From DASUPK01 sp046732465 (lineage in GTDB: Bacteria; Actinomycetota; Thermoleophilia; Solirubrobacterales; 70-9): a stretch of 42,072 nt of DNA. Shown here in pieces: positions 21,845 through 31,534 of this stretch. Positions within the stretch are counted from its first letter, which is position 1, and the number at the start of each line of letters is the position of its first letter. The stretch covers positions 1 through 42,072 of the forward strand of contig JBKPND010000094.1 in NCBI GenBank assembly GCA_046732465.1. The letters run 5' to 3'. The notes beneath the pieces were generated by a model, which did not search any database, was not told the DNA's origin, and worked only from the letters and a program-made list of their open reading frames with translations. The translations under genes and the position numbers were made by a program.

Positions 21845-23056
21845 GTGAGCCCCGGCAATCCGAACGATCAAGGCAACGGCATCTCGCTGACCGAGGCGAG
21901 CCGGCTCGCCGGCGTCTCGAGCTCGACTCTGAGGCGCTGGGCGGACGACGGGCTCGTCCCGGTGGAGGACGGGAGGTGGACGAGGGCCTCGGCCGCGCAG
22001 GCCCGCGTGATCGCCCGGATGCGGGAGCGCGGCTACTCCGTCGACGCGATCAAGGAGGCGGCGGAGGGCGGGCGGCTCGCCTTCGGCCGCGCCGAGGACC
22101 TCTTCCAGGTTCCGGAGGGCCGCTACAACCGGGACCAGGCCGCGGAGCTGACGGGGCTCGAGCCGGAGTTGATCGAGCGGCTGATGACGCTGCTCGGTAC
22201 CCCGATGAGCGCCGACGGAATGCTCAACGAGGAGGACCTGAGGGCGATGCGCCACTGCGCCAACGTGCTCTCTTCGGGCTTCCCGCTGGTCGCTTTCCTC
22301 CAGCTGGTCCGGGTCTACGCTCAGTCGATCCGCCGCGTCGCCGACGCGGAGGTGCGCCTCTTCCACCTCTACGTCCACGAGCCCCTGATTCAGGAGGAGG
22401 TGCCGCCCCTCGAGATCGCGGAGGAGATGGGCGAGCTGGCGTCCGACCTGCTGCCCGTCACCGGGCCGCTCATGGAGTACATGCACAACCGCTACCTGCG
22501 CTTCTACATCGAGCAGGACGTGGTCGGGCACATGGAGGCCGACATCGGCGGCGCCGGGCGGGGCCTCGCCCGGGTCTCGATGACCTTCTGCTTCGTCGAC
22601 CTGACCGGCTTCACCCGGTACACGGAGGAGGAGGGTGACGAGGAGGCGCTCGACATGATCGAGCGGTTCATCGACACCGTGGAGGCGACCCTGCCCTCGG
22701 AGGCGACGGTCGTGAAGACCATCGGCGACGAGGTGATGGTGGTCTCGCCGGAGCCCGCGTCGCTGACCGAATGGGCGGTCGGCTTCCTCGCGCTCTTCCA
22801 GGAGAGGCCGCAGCCGCGGGTGGGGATCCACAACGGCGCGGCCGTGTTCCGCGACGGCGACTACTTCGGCGGCGACGTCAACCTCGCGCACCGCGTGGTC
22901 TCGCGGGCGCTCGGCGGCGAGGTGCTGGTCACACAGGCGCTCGTCGATGCGATCCACGAGTCGGACTTCCTCAGGTTCGACGCGATCGGCGAGGTCGTGC
23001 TCAAGGGGTTCCCGGAGCCGATCTCCCTATATATCGCCCGGCCGGCGATGGACTAG
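21845..23056 (+). CDS. MerR-type HTH fused to class III adenylate cyclase
   Basis: A 403-residue soluble protein. Residues ~12-80 form a MerR-like HTH (SLTEASRLAGVSSSTLRRW, then the wing DGLVPVEDGRW). A helical middle (~95-240) has no recognised domain. A class III nucleotidyl cyclase domain (~245-400) carries all catalytic positions: metal aspartates D252 (FVDLTGFT) and D295 (KTIGDEVM), the adenine-selecting pair K291 and D339, and transition-state N346 and R350 in GGDVNLAHR. It should make cAMP from ATP, as a homodimer. Joining a DNA-binding head to a cyclase is unusual. The GTG start has GGAGG 6 nt upstream. The gene lies behind a structured RNA and terminator. The stop interlocks with the convergent CAP gene (CTAG). 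Confidence 0.9.
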   Translation: MSPGNPNDQGNGISLTEASRLAGVSSSTLRRWADDGLVPVEDGRWTRASAAQARVIARMRERGYSVDAIKEAAEGGRLAFGRAEDLFQVPEGRYNRDQAAELTGLEPELIERLMTLLGTPMSADGMLNEEDLRAMRHCANVLSSGFPLVAFLQLVRVYAQSIRRVADAEVRLFHLYVHEPLIQEEVPPLEIAEEMGELASDLLPVTGPLMEYMHNRYLRFYIEQDVVGHMEADIGGAGRGLARVSMTFCFVDLTGFTRYTEEEGDEEALDMIERFIDTVEATLPSEATVVKTIGDEVMVVSPEPASLTEWAVGFLALFQERPQPRVGIHNGAAVFRDGDYFGGDVNLAHRVVSRALGGEVLVTQALVDAIHESDFLRFDAIGEVVLKGFPEPISLYIARPAMD

Positions 23057-23685
23057 AGGCGAGAATGGCGCTTGTGGGCGCGCGCCTTGCGCGCCCTGCG
23101 CTTATGACGCTTCTTCCTCTTGTTCGCCTTCGCGTAGGAGCGGTAGCCGTATTCGCTGGACACGGTCACGCCGGTCGTATCCGAGCTGCTCCGGGGCGTC
23201 CCGACCACCGCCGCGATCCCGATCTCGCGGAAGCGGGCGCGGAGCAGGTTCTCGCGGTGGGGCGGGCTGTTCATCCATGACGTAACCAGCGACTGGGGGG
23301 TGCTGAGGGAGCCGCTGCCCCAGACGAGGTTCTCTCCCACCTCCCAGAAGCGGGCACCCTGGGTGTAGCCCGTGGCCACGATCCGGTCGACGAAGGTGAC
23401 GCCGGCCGGGGAGGTGTGCTCGAAGTAGCCCTGGCTGACCATCTCGGTCGAATGGCTGAGCGCGGCCTGGCGGAGGTCGCCGTTCGGCTGTACGGGGGGA
23501 ACGCCGTAGGCTCCGCGCTGCTCGTTGATCAGGCAGACGATGGATCCCTCCATCGCGCTCTGACTCAACCCCGTCACCTGGACGTTGGTGTTGGGGCACG
23601 AGGATGCCGAGGCGGGCGAGCCCGTGACGAGCATCCATGCGGCGACCATCGCGATCGCGCTGACGATCTTGCTGAGCCGGGGCAC
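23053..23685 (-). CDS. secreted CAP-domain (SCP/PR1-like) protein
   Basis: A 210-residue exported protein with a signal peptide (1-28, ending SPASASS) and a CAP domain (~45-180). The latter has the cores LINEQRGAYGVPPVQPN, SHSTEMVSQGYFEHTSPAG, GENLVWGSGS and SWMNSPPHRENLL, which hold the usual His/Glu cavity residues. A strongly basic tail of ~25 residues (Lys/Arg/His) probably binds cell-wall or nucleic polyanions. The role of bacterial CAP proteins is mostly unknown (lipid binding or proteolysis are proposed). The GTG start is the only in-frame one before the signal peptide. The CTAG at 23053-23056 supplies the stop codons of both convergent genes. Confidence 0.88.
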   Translation of the reverse strand: MPRLSKIVSAIAMVAAWMLVTGSPASASSCPNTNVQVTGLSQSAMEGSIVCLINEQRGAYGVPPVQPNGDLRQAALSHSTEMVSQGYFEHTSPAGVTFVDRIVATGYTQGARFWEVGENLVWGSGSLSTPQSLVTSWMNSPPHRENLLRARFREIGIAAVVGTPRSSSDTTGVTVSSEYGYRSYAKANKRKKRHKRRARKARAHKRHSRL

Positions 23686-23809
23686 GTACTCCGCATCGAG
23701 CGCCGGCGGCCGCTCTCAACGGCGCCCCTACATATTCAGCCGCCCGTCCTTTACCGCCGCAGCCCGGCCTGGCCCTTTCGACGTTGTGAAGACTCGGTAG
23801 ATCGGAACC

Positions 23810-23815
23810 TAGAAT
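23810..23815 (+). promoter_or_regulatory. -10 element (TAGAAT) of tilS
   Basis: TAGAAT ends 7 nt before the tilS ATG, with no ribosome binding site: leaderless. A possible TTGTGA at 23784-23789 is 20 nt upstream, longer than the usual spacing. Confidence 0.55.
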
Positions 23816-23822
23816 CGCCTGC

Positions 23823-25166
23823 ATGACGGCCGAAAAGGCGCTCACCGCCTTGGCCCGCAAGGTGCGGGAGAGCGGCCTCATCGAGCCCGGCTCGAGCGGC
23901 ATCGTGCTGGTGTCGGGCGGCGCCGACTCCGCCGCGACCGCCGCCGCGCTGGCGATGGAGCTCGGCCCGGACGCCGTCCGGGCGCTCCACCTGAACTATG
24001 GCCTGCGCCCCGACTCGGACCAGGACGAGCTGACGAGCCGCCAGCTCTGCACCCGGCTCGAGATCGAGCTCGAGGTGGAGCGGCCGGAGCTCGGTGAGGG
24101 CAACGTCCAGGCCGAGGCCAGGAAGGCGCGCTACGTGACCGCCGAGCGGCTGCGTCAGGCCAGCGGCGCGGACTGGATCGCCACGGGTCACACCCAGACG
24201 GACGTCGCCGAGACCGTGCTCTACCGGTTGGTCACCTCTCCCGGGCGCCGAGCGCTGCTCGGGCTGCGGCCGCGGCGCGGTGTGGTGATCCGCCCGCTGC
24301 TCTCGCTGGATGGAGACGAGGTCCGGCGGCTCGCCTCGGAGGCCGGCCTGCCGTTCCGCGACGACCCGACCAACGCGGAGCCGCTCTACGCCCGCAACCG
24401 GATCCGTAACGAGGTGCTGCCCGTGCTGCGGGAGATCGGGCCAGGGGCGGAGGCGACGATCGCCGAGACGCAGGCGGAGCTCGCGGAGGAGAGCCAAGCG
24501 CTCGAGCGGTCGGCGGCCGACCTCCTGGCCGAGTCAGGCGCGGACGCCGCGGGTGCGATCAACCGGGACGCCCTCGCCTCGGTCCACCCGGCGATCCGGC
24601 GGCTGGCCCTCCGCCGTCTGGCGGAGCGGGCGGCCGGGCACCCGGTTCCGCTGGGCCGTGACCGCGCTGCTCGAATCTGGCGCCTGGTCAACGAGCCGGA
24701 GGGCGGCGTTGTCGAGCTCGGCGGCGGGGTCGCCGCCCAGATCGAGGGTGGCCATGTCCGCTTCACCACGGGACCGGCGGGGGAGCCCGCGTCGGGGACG
24801 CTGTCCGTGCCCGGCACCTGCCGCTTCGGAAGCTGGGAGGTGCGGGCGGAGCTCTCCTCCGGCGTGCCGCCGGCGGACGGCCCGGACCTGGCCGTGCTCG
24901 ACCCCGGTGCCCTCGCGGGCGACCTCGTCGTGCGTTCCTGGCGTGAGGGGGATCGGATGCGCCCGCTCGGCCTCGGCGGCAGCAAGTCCCTGCAGGACCT
25001 GTTCACCGATCGCAAGGTCCCGCGGTCGCTGAGGCACGCCCTGCCGGTGGTCACCTCCGACGGCCGGATCGTATGGATTGCGGGCGTGGCCGTCTCGGAG
25101 GAATTCGCCGCAAAGCCGGGGGCTTCGGAGTCCGCCGTACTCAGTGCGTCGCAGGCGGCTACATAA
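23823..25166 (+). CDS. tilS: tRNA(Ile)-lysidine synthase
   Basis: A 447-residue enzyme that attaches lysine to C34 of the CAU-anticodon tRNA-Ile using ATP, changing its decoding from Met to Ile; essential. The N-terminal PP-loop is SGGADS (31-36). LHLNYGLRPDSD, the GNVQAEARKARY region, and ATGHTQTDVAETVLYRL follow, then RRLASEAGLPFRDDPTN and ARNRIRNEVLP, all typical of TilS. A C-terminal lysidine-synthase domain ends with SLQDLFTDRKVPRSLRH. Conserved order tilS-hpt-ftsH supports the call. The stop TAA lies within the -10 hexamer of hpt. Confidence 0.95.
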   Translation: MTAEKALTALARKVRESGLIEPGSSGIVLVSGGADSAATAAALAMELGPDAVRALHLNYGLRPDSDQDELTSRQLCTRLEIELEVERPELGEGNVQAEARKARYVTAERLRQASGADWIATGHTQTDVAETVLYRLVTSPGRRALLGLRPRRGVVIRPLLSLDGDEVRRLASEAGLPFRDDPTNAEPLYARNRIRNEVLPVLREIGPGAEATIAETQAELAEESQALERSAADLLAESGADAAGAINRDALASVHPAIRRLALRRLAERAAGHPVPLGRDRAARIWRLVNEPEGGVVELGGGVAAQIEGGHVRFTTGPAGEPASGTLSVPGTCRFGSWEVRAELSSGVPPADGPDLAVLDPGALAGDLVVRSWREGDRMRPLGLGGSKSLQDLFTDRKVPRSLRHALPVVTSDGRIVWIAGVAVSEEFAAKPGASESAVLSASQAAT

Positions 25167-25169
25167 ACT
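25164..25169 (+). promoter_or_regulatory. -10 element (TAAACT) of hpt, overlapping the tilS stop codon
   Basis: TAAACT begins with the TAA that ends tilS and ends 8 nt before the GTG of hpt. The leaderless pattern suggests hpt has its own promoter besides read-through. Confidence 0.5.
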
Positions 25170-25177
25170 CAGGCGGC

Positions 25178-25708
25178 GTGCCTAGCGACGATCAGATCGG
25201 GGATGTCCTCGTCTCGGAGGAGGACCTGCAGCGCCGGGTCGCGGAGCTCGCGGCCGAGGTGAGCCGCGACTATGAAGGTCGCCCGCCGCTGCTGGTCGCG
25301 ATCCTGAAGGGGGCGGTTCCGTTCCTCGCCGACCTGATGCGGCACCTGACGATCGACTGCGAGCTCGACTTCATGGCGGTTTCGAGCTACGGGTCCTCGA
25401 CGGACTCATCCGGGGTCGTCCGGATCCTCAAGGACCTGGACGCGCCGATCGCGGGCCGCGACGTCCTGATCGTGGAGGACATCATCGACTCCGGTCTCAC
25501 CCTCCATTACCTCCTCCGCAATCTGCAGGCGCGAGGGCCGAAGTCCATCGAGGTCTGCGCATTGCTCACGAAGCCGGAGCGGCGGCGGGTGGACCTGCCG
25601 GTGCGCTACGTCGGCTTCGAGATCCCCAATCGCTTCGCGATCGGATACGGGCTCGATCACGGCGAGCGGTACCGCAACCTCTCCTACGTCGCAGCGCTGA
25701 AGGAGTAG
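25178..25708 (+). CDS. hpt: hypoxanthine phosphoribosyltransferase
   Basis: A 176-residue purine-salvage enzyme converting hypoxanthine or guanine and PRPP to IMP or GMP. The PRPP-binding motif VLIVEDIIDSGLT (~97-109) with its E-D pair is intact. LVAILKGAVPFLADLMR carries the pyrophosphate loop (KG) and SSYGSSTDSSG the flexible loop. The C-terminal FEIPNRFAIGYGLD positions the base. The GTG at 25178 is chosen by the TAAACT hexamer and by family length; an earlier in-frame start would run into tilS. It stands in its usual place between tilS and ftsH, here with a propeller gene inserted on the other strand. Confidence 0.94.
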   Translation: MPSDDQIGDVLVSEEDLQRRVAELAAEVSRDYEGRPPLLVAILKGAVPFLADLMRHLTIDCELDFMAVSSYGSSTDSSGVVRILKDLDAPIAGRDVLIVEDIIDSGLTLHYLLRNLQARGPKSIEVCALLTKPERRRVDLPVRYVGFEIPNRFAIGYGLDHGERYRNLSYVAALKE

Positions 25709-25726
25709 GGCGAGCGGCCTGAGGAC

Positions 25727-27037
25727 CTAGCGCTTCTCGACCCTGAAGCGCACAACCGTGCCGCCGCCTGGCGCCGAGATCGCGTAGACGAAGCTGCCGG
25801 TCAGCGCGATGCGACTCAGGCCGTCGAGCTGCGGCACGTGAGTGCAGCCACGCCGCGGCGATCCGGTCAGGCACTGAGCCAGTCCGATCGTGCCGCGCCT
25901 CCCGTTGAGCTTGAAGCGGAGCAGCGCGCCTCCGGTCACCGCATACAAGGAGCGGCCGTCCGGGGAGAACGCGAGCTGATCGACCTGGCCGAGGCCGAAC
26001 GCGCGCGTCGGTCCGAGCGATCGGCAGCCCCGCCGGGCGGCGGGTGTTCCGGCCGGGGCGAGACAGGCGCGGAAGGCGAGCTTCCCGTTCCTGGCGCGCT
26101 TGAACAGCCCGAGTCGGCCGGCGCCGCGCCGGGAGCGAATCGCCGTGATCAGCCGGCGCCCGTCCGGGCTGAGCGCGAGCTCCGATGCCTTGCCCATGCG
26201 GGGACGCTGCACGCACCGGCGTCCCCTGACCGGCCACAGGCACTGGACGTACCGGAGCCCAGCCGCGCCGACCCGCTTGACGACGGTGATCGCGCCCGAG
26301 GTCGAATCCAGCTCGTAGAGCGTGCCACCGTGGGGGCTGACGGCGAAGGGCCCATCGCCCGGCGTGGCCGGGTCGGTGTGGTCCCGGGGAGTCAGCACGC
26401 TGGTGCCCGGATTGCGCTCGTAGGAGGCGATGGTGGCGAAGCAGTCGCCGGTGTTGTCGGCGCAGCCGTAGTCGCGCAGGTAGACCCCGCGACCGTCGCG
26501 GCTGACCTCGACCTGGCGGGTCTCCTGGAAGTCGCCGACGGGGCAGTTGGGGAGATCACCCTGTGCGCCGTAGCTGGAGTACAGGCAGGAGTTCCAGGTG
26601 AGGCGCCCGTTACTCGGGTCGCGCCTGAAGCCCAGCAGCCTGTTGGCGTTGCTCGCCGTGTAGACCGAGGTCCCGTCCTGGGGTACCGCGATGTCGGTGA
26701 CCGTCCGGATGATCCCCGTCGCCTGGGTGCACCCCGCGTCGGGCTCACCCGCGAGGCACTGGGCGAGGGAGAGTGCCCCGCCGGCGGTGTCGCGGTCGAA
26801 AACCAGCAGGCGCCCTGGAACGCCGGCATAGGCCGAGCGGCCATCGGCGCTGAAGGCGAGAGCCGCCGGTCGGTCGAGGCCTACGAGCTGGGTGCAGCCG
26901 GCGACGGGCGGGCCGGCGGCCGAGCTCTGGCAGCCGGCGAACACCAGCTGCCCCGGCGCGGCGGCTGCCGGCGAGGCGAGAGCCACGGCGAAGGCGACGA
27001 CGAGCAGGGGGACGAGGGCTGTGTGCTTTGGGTTCAT
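25727..27037 (-). CDS. secreted beta-propeller protein with paired cysteines in its repeats
   Basis: A 436-residue exported protein: signal peptide 1-27 (ending SPAAAAPG), then a lactonase/WD40-like propeller of about six to seven blades, each with an AFSADGRSAYAG or SPDGRSLYAV type strand pair. Most repeats carry a C-x(~8-14)-C element, e.g. AGCQSS...AGC, AQCLAGEPDAGC, NSCLYSS...NC, VQCLWPVRGRRC, RACLAPAGTPAARRGC, AQCLTGSPRRGC, suggesting one disulfide per blade. No catalytic residues are apparent; carbohydrate or protein binding is possible. The ATG at 27037 begins the signal peptide; no ribosome binding site is seen. It lies opposite to and between hpt and ftsH, probably an insertion into the conserved order. 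Confidence 0.78.
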   Translation of the reverse strand: MNPKHTALVPLLVVAFAVALASPAAAAPGQLVFAGCQSSAAGPPVAGCTQLVGLDRPAALAFSADGRSAYAGVPGRLLVFDRDTAGGALSLAQCLAGEPDAGCTQATGIIRTVTDIAVPQDGTSVYTASNANRLLGFRRDPSNGRLTWNSCLYSSYGAQGDLPNCPVGDFQETRQVEVSRDGRGVYLRDYGCADNTGDCFATIASYERNPGTSVLTPRDHTDPATPGDGPFAVSPHGGTLYELDSTSGAITVVKRVGAAGLRYVQCLWPVRGRRCVQRPRMGKASELALSPDGRRLITAIRSRRGAGRLGLFKRARNGKLAFRACLAPAGTPAARRGCRSLGPTRAFGLGQVDQLAFSPDGRSLYAVTGGALLRFKLNGRRGTIGLAQCLTGSPRRGCTHVPQLDGLSRIALTGSFVYAISAPGGGTVVRFRVEKR

Positions 27038-27143
27038 GGCGCCACATTCGCGCCCGGACGCGGCCCGGACCGTGCCAACTTTGTCTCCCCATTGCGCCCG
27101 CGGCTCTGCGGCAAAACACGCAGGACCGGCGGGGTTACGCTGG

Positions 27144-27149
27144 TACCCT
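27144..27149 (+). promoter_or_regulatory. possible -10 (TACCCT) of ftsH
   Basis: TACCCT, the same hexamer as before dus, lies 55 nt before the ftsH GTG. TTAGAT (27154-27159) is an alternative. No clear -35. Confidence 0.3.
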
Positions 27150-27204
27150 CGCCTTAGATCCGGGGTCGCATAGTCAGCGTAACTCCGGGGCAAAGGGACC
27201 CACC

Positions 27205-29163
<1,959 letters not shown>

Positions 29164-29386
29164 CGGGGCGGTTCACGAAAACCCAGGCTCGCACGCTCGG
29201 GGGGACGAAAAGCGGCAATGAAGGGGGTCGGGCCCATCGTTTGGGCTCCCAGGGGCCGGGCCCGGCGTTGGAGGCTCCCAGATTCTTCTTGTGGAGTATT
29301 TGGGGGGCTATAGGCATCCAAAAGCTCCACAAGTCCGCGGCCGGGGAGTTGTGAGCACTTTCCCGGCCTAGAGCCGGAAAAACGCT
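29164..29386. other. structured intergenic region downstream of ftsH
   Basis: No convincing gene. Several hairpins are present: AACCGC/GCGGTT around the ftsH stop (29152-29173); GCCCA-TCGTT-TGGGC (29234-29248); a CCGGGCCCGG palindrome; and a long one, CTTGTGGAG (29288-29296) with CTCCACAAG (29325-29333), extended inside by TTTGG/CCAAA (29299-29303 with 29318-29322). The last lies in sequence much richer in A/T than its surroundings. It may be a 3' end structure of ftsH mRNA or a small RNA on either strand; no known RNA family was recognised. Confidence 0.4.
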
Positions 29387-29430
29387 CGAGATCCCGGGTG
29401 AGGGCGATCGAGATCCCGGGTGAGGGCGAT
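29387..29430 (+). repeat. perfect tandem duplication of 22 bp before the lipoprotein gene
   Basis: Two adjacent identical 22-bp units (29387-29408, 29409-29430), each CGAGATCCCGGG followed by TGAGGGCGAT. The second unit's GAT forms part of the GATACT -10 hexamer of the lipoprotein gene, so the repeat sits exactly where a regulator would bind. It may be a recent slippage duplication or a paired operator. Confidence 0.8.
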
Positions 29431-29439
29431 ACTTGGACC

Positions 29440-29799
29440 ATGATCCGCGTCCGCCCGGTCCTGCCCCTCTTCATTGCCGCTGTTGGTCTTTGCCTGTTCG
29501 TCTCCTCCTGCGGCGGCGGCGATGACGAGCCCAGCCAGAGCGAGAAGCTCCAGGCGATCGGCCAGGCCCAGGTGGCCTTCCAGCAGGCGAAGGTCGCGGG
29601 TCAGGATCTGAGTGCCGGCCCGTGCATCGCGGAGTCCCTGCCCGCGCCGGGTCTGTCCGACTGGGTCGCGGACGTCGCGCACGACCCGCGTCAGCCCGTC
29701 GACGACCAGCCACAGAACCAATGCCAGCGGTTCCGGAACGGGGAGGCCCATCACTTCGTCGAGCTGACTCCCACCGGCGAGCTGATCAGAGCGCAGTAG
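29440..29799 (+). CDS. small putative lipoprotein
   Basis: A 119-residue protein with a lipoprotein signal: MIRVRPVLPLFIAAVGLCLF, then the lipobox VSSC before GGGDDEP. The mature part is a short hydrophilic domain with two further cysteines (GPCIAES, NQCQRF) that could pair. I recognise no family. The ATG is 6 nt after GATACT (29428-29433) and has no Shine-Dalgarno. The stop is 3 nt before folP, so it heads the folP transcript and takes the place where folE usually stands. Confidence 0.72.
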   Translation: MIRVRPVLPLFIAAVGLCLFVSSCGGGDDEPSQSEKLQAIGQAQVAFQQAKVAGQDLSAGPCIAESLPAPGLSDWVADVAHDPRQPVDDQPQNQCQRFRNGEAHHFVELTPTGELIRAQ

Positions 29800-29802
29800 C
29801 GA

Positions 29803-30615
29803 ATGTCCGCCCGCATCATGGGGATCGTCAACGTGACCCCGGACTCGTTCTCGGACGGCGGCGAGTTCCTCGACCCGGAGCGCGCGATCGCCCATGGCCG
29901 CCAGCTGGCTGCGGAGGGCGCGGACGTGCTCGACGTCGGCGGCGAGTCCACCCGGCCGGGCGCCGCCGCGGTGATGGACGAGGAGGAGCTCGCCCGGGTC
30001 GGCCCAGTGGTGGATGCGCTTGCCCACGACGGAGGGCCGCCGGTCTCGATCGACACCTCCAAGCTCGCCGTCGCGGAGGCGGCCCTCGGGGCCGGGGCCG
30101 AGATGGTCAACGACGTCACCGCGCTCCGCTCAGAGCCGGATCTGGCCGGGCTGTGCGCCGAGCGCCGCTGCGAGGTGGTCCTCATGCACATGCTCGGCGA
30201 CCCGCGGACCATGCAGGAGAACCCGGTCTACGACGACGTCGTCGACGACATCAAGGCGTTCCTCGCGGAGCGGATCGAGTTCGCCGTCTCGCAGGGGATC
30301 GAGGAGGAGCGGATCTGGATCGATCCTGGGATCGGCTTCGGCAAGACGGTCGAGCACAACCTCGAGCTCCACCGCCGGCTCGGCGAGCTCGCCGCGCTCG
30401 GTCGGCCGATCGCCTTCGGATCCTCGCGCAAGAGCTTCATCGGCAAGCTGACCGGCGCCGAGGTCGACCACAGGCTCGGCGGCTCGATCGCCTCCAACGT
30501 GATCGCCTACGCGAACGGCGCCGCCATGCTCCGGGTGCACGACGTCGCGCCGACGCGGCAGGCCCTCACGGTCGCTGACGCGATCCTCCACCCGGATAGC
30601 TCGGCCGCTTACTGA
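29803..30615 (+). CDS. folP: dihydropteroate synthase
   Basis: A 270-residue folate-pathway enzyme joining 6-hydroxymethyl-dihydropterin diphosphate with p-aminobenzoate; target of sulfonamides. Signatures: GIVNVTPDSFSDGG (near the N-terminus), DVGGESTRPGA, SIDTSK, NDVTAL, then LMHMLGDPRTMQ, WIDPGIGFGKT, and GSSRKSFIGKLTG with the substrate-binding Lys/Ser. A C-terminal RVHDV completes the TIM barrel. The ATG follows the lipoprotein stop by 3 nt (operon). The stop TGA at 30613-30615 overlaps the stop region of the convergent hydrolase. Confidence 0.95.
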   Translation: MSARIMGIVNVTPDSFSDGGEFLDPERAIAHGRQLAAEGADVLDVGGESTRPGAAAVMDEEELARVGPVVDALAHDGGPPVSIDTSKLAVAEAALGAGAEMVNDVTALRSEPDLAGLCAERRCEVVLMHMLGDPRTMQENPVYDDVVDDIKAFLAERIEFAVSQGIEEERIWIDPGIGFGKTVEHNLELHRRLGELAALGRPIAFGSSRKSFIGKLTGAEVDHRLGGSIASNVIAYANGAAMLRVHDVAPTRQALTVADAILHPDSSAAY

Positions 30616-31502
30616 TCGACGAACTCGCGGATCAGCGAGTTGACCACCTCGGGCCGCTCGTACGGCACCCAGTGGCCGGCGCCGGGCACGATCTCCACGC
30701 GAAGCTGCGGAACCCATTCCCTCAGCCCCCTGGTGAGTGAGGGGAGCAGCGCCGTGTCGTTCTCGCCCCAGATCACGAGGGTGGGCACCTCCACGGTCTG
30801 CGAGGTGAGCTTGCTCGCGTACTCCTCCGGCACGCCCCCCGAGGCCACCTGGTCGCCCATGCGTGCGGCCCGGTAATAGTTGAGCCCGCCTCGCAGCGCA
30901 CCGGGCTGCCCCCACGCTTCGTGGTAAGCGCCCCGGACGTCGTCGGGAAGATCGGCGGCGCGCCCGCCGATGCGCCGCATGATGTTGTCCATCAGCGCGA
31001 AGTCGTTGGCGGACAGCAGCTCCTCCGGCTCCGGCGACGGCTTGGAGAGCTCGATCATGTAGTTGACGGCATCGCGCTGCTTCGGGCTCTCGCGGAGGTC
31101 GCGGTTCCAGGTGAAGGGAGGCGGAGCGTCGATGATCACCAGGCGCTCGAGCATCTCCGGATACTTGAGCGCGAAAGCCCACGCGACGATCCCGCCCCAG
31201 TCGTGGCCGACGAGCGTGAGCGGCGCCAGGTCCAGCTCCCCGACCAGGCCGACGATGTCGCCGAGCAGATGTCGCATCCGGTACGCCTCGGGATCGTCGG
31301 GCTTGCAGGAGAGGTTGTAGCCGCGCATGTCCGGCGCGTAGACGGCGTGGTCGTCGCCGAGATCCGAGAGCTGTTCACGCCAAAGGAACCAGAACTGCGG
31401 GAAGCCGTGCAGGAAGAGCAGCCGTCTGCCCTTCCCGCGGCTCACGTAGTGGAGTCGGCACTCTTCGAGGTCCGCGAAATGATGTTGGAGCTCAGCCGCC
31501 AC
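30609..31502 (-). CDS. alpha/beta hydrolase, epoxide-hydrolase/dehalogenase type
   Basis: A 297-residue alpha/beta hydrolase. The oxyanion motif HGFPQFWFLW is followed by the nucleophile elbow GHDWGG, where the nucleophile is Asp, as in soluble epoxide hydrolases and haloalkane dehalogenases. A cap domain follows, then the acid region WGENDTALLP and the catalytic His in GAGHWVPYERPE. Substrate unknown. The GTG at 31502 is the only in-frame start before the conserved N-terminus and leaves 39 nt to the divergent folB start. The gene is inserted between folP and folB on the opposite strand, breaking the folate operon. Its TAA lies in TTACTGA shared with the folP stop. Confidence 0.88.
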   Translation of the reverse strand: MAAELQHHFADLEECRLHYVSRGKGRRLLFLHGFPQFWFLWREQLSDLGDDHAVYAPDMRGYNLSCKPDDPEAYRMRHLLGDIVGLVGELDLAPLTLVGHDWGGIVAWAFALKYPEMLERLVIIDAPPPFTWNRDLRESPKQRDAVNYMIELSKPSPEPEELLSANDFALMDNIMRRIGGRAADLPDDVRGAYHEAWGQPGALRGGLNYYRAARMGDQVASGGVPEEYASKLTSQTVEVPTLVIWGENDTALLPSLTRGLREWVPQLRVEIVPGAGHWVPYERPEVVNSLIREFVDQ

Positions 31503-31528
31503 GGGCGCGACAGCGTTGCACGATCGTC

Positions 31529-31534
31529 TACTTT
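31529..31534 (+). promoter_or_regulatory. -10 element (TACTTT) of folB
   Basis: TACTTT ends 7 nt before the folB GTG; no ribosome binding site. It gives folB-folK a promoter separate from folP. Confidence 0.5.

Noticed and set aside
29164..29440. 6C-RNA on the minus strand, because of two CCCCCC runs
   Set aside because: The C runs are not both in hairpin loops of the expected two-stem arrangement, and part of one pairs in the long hairpin.
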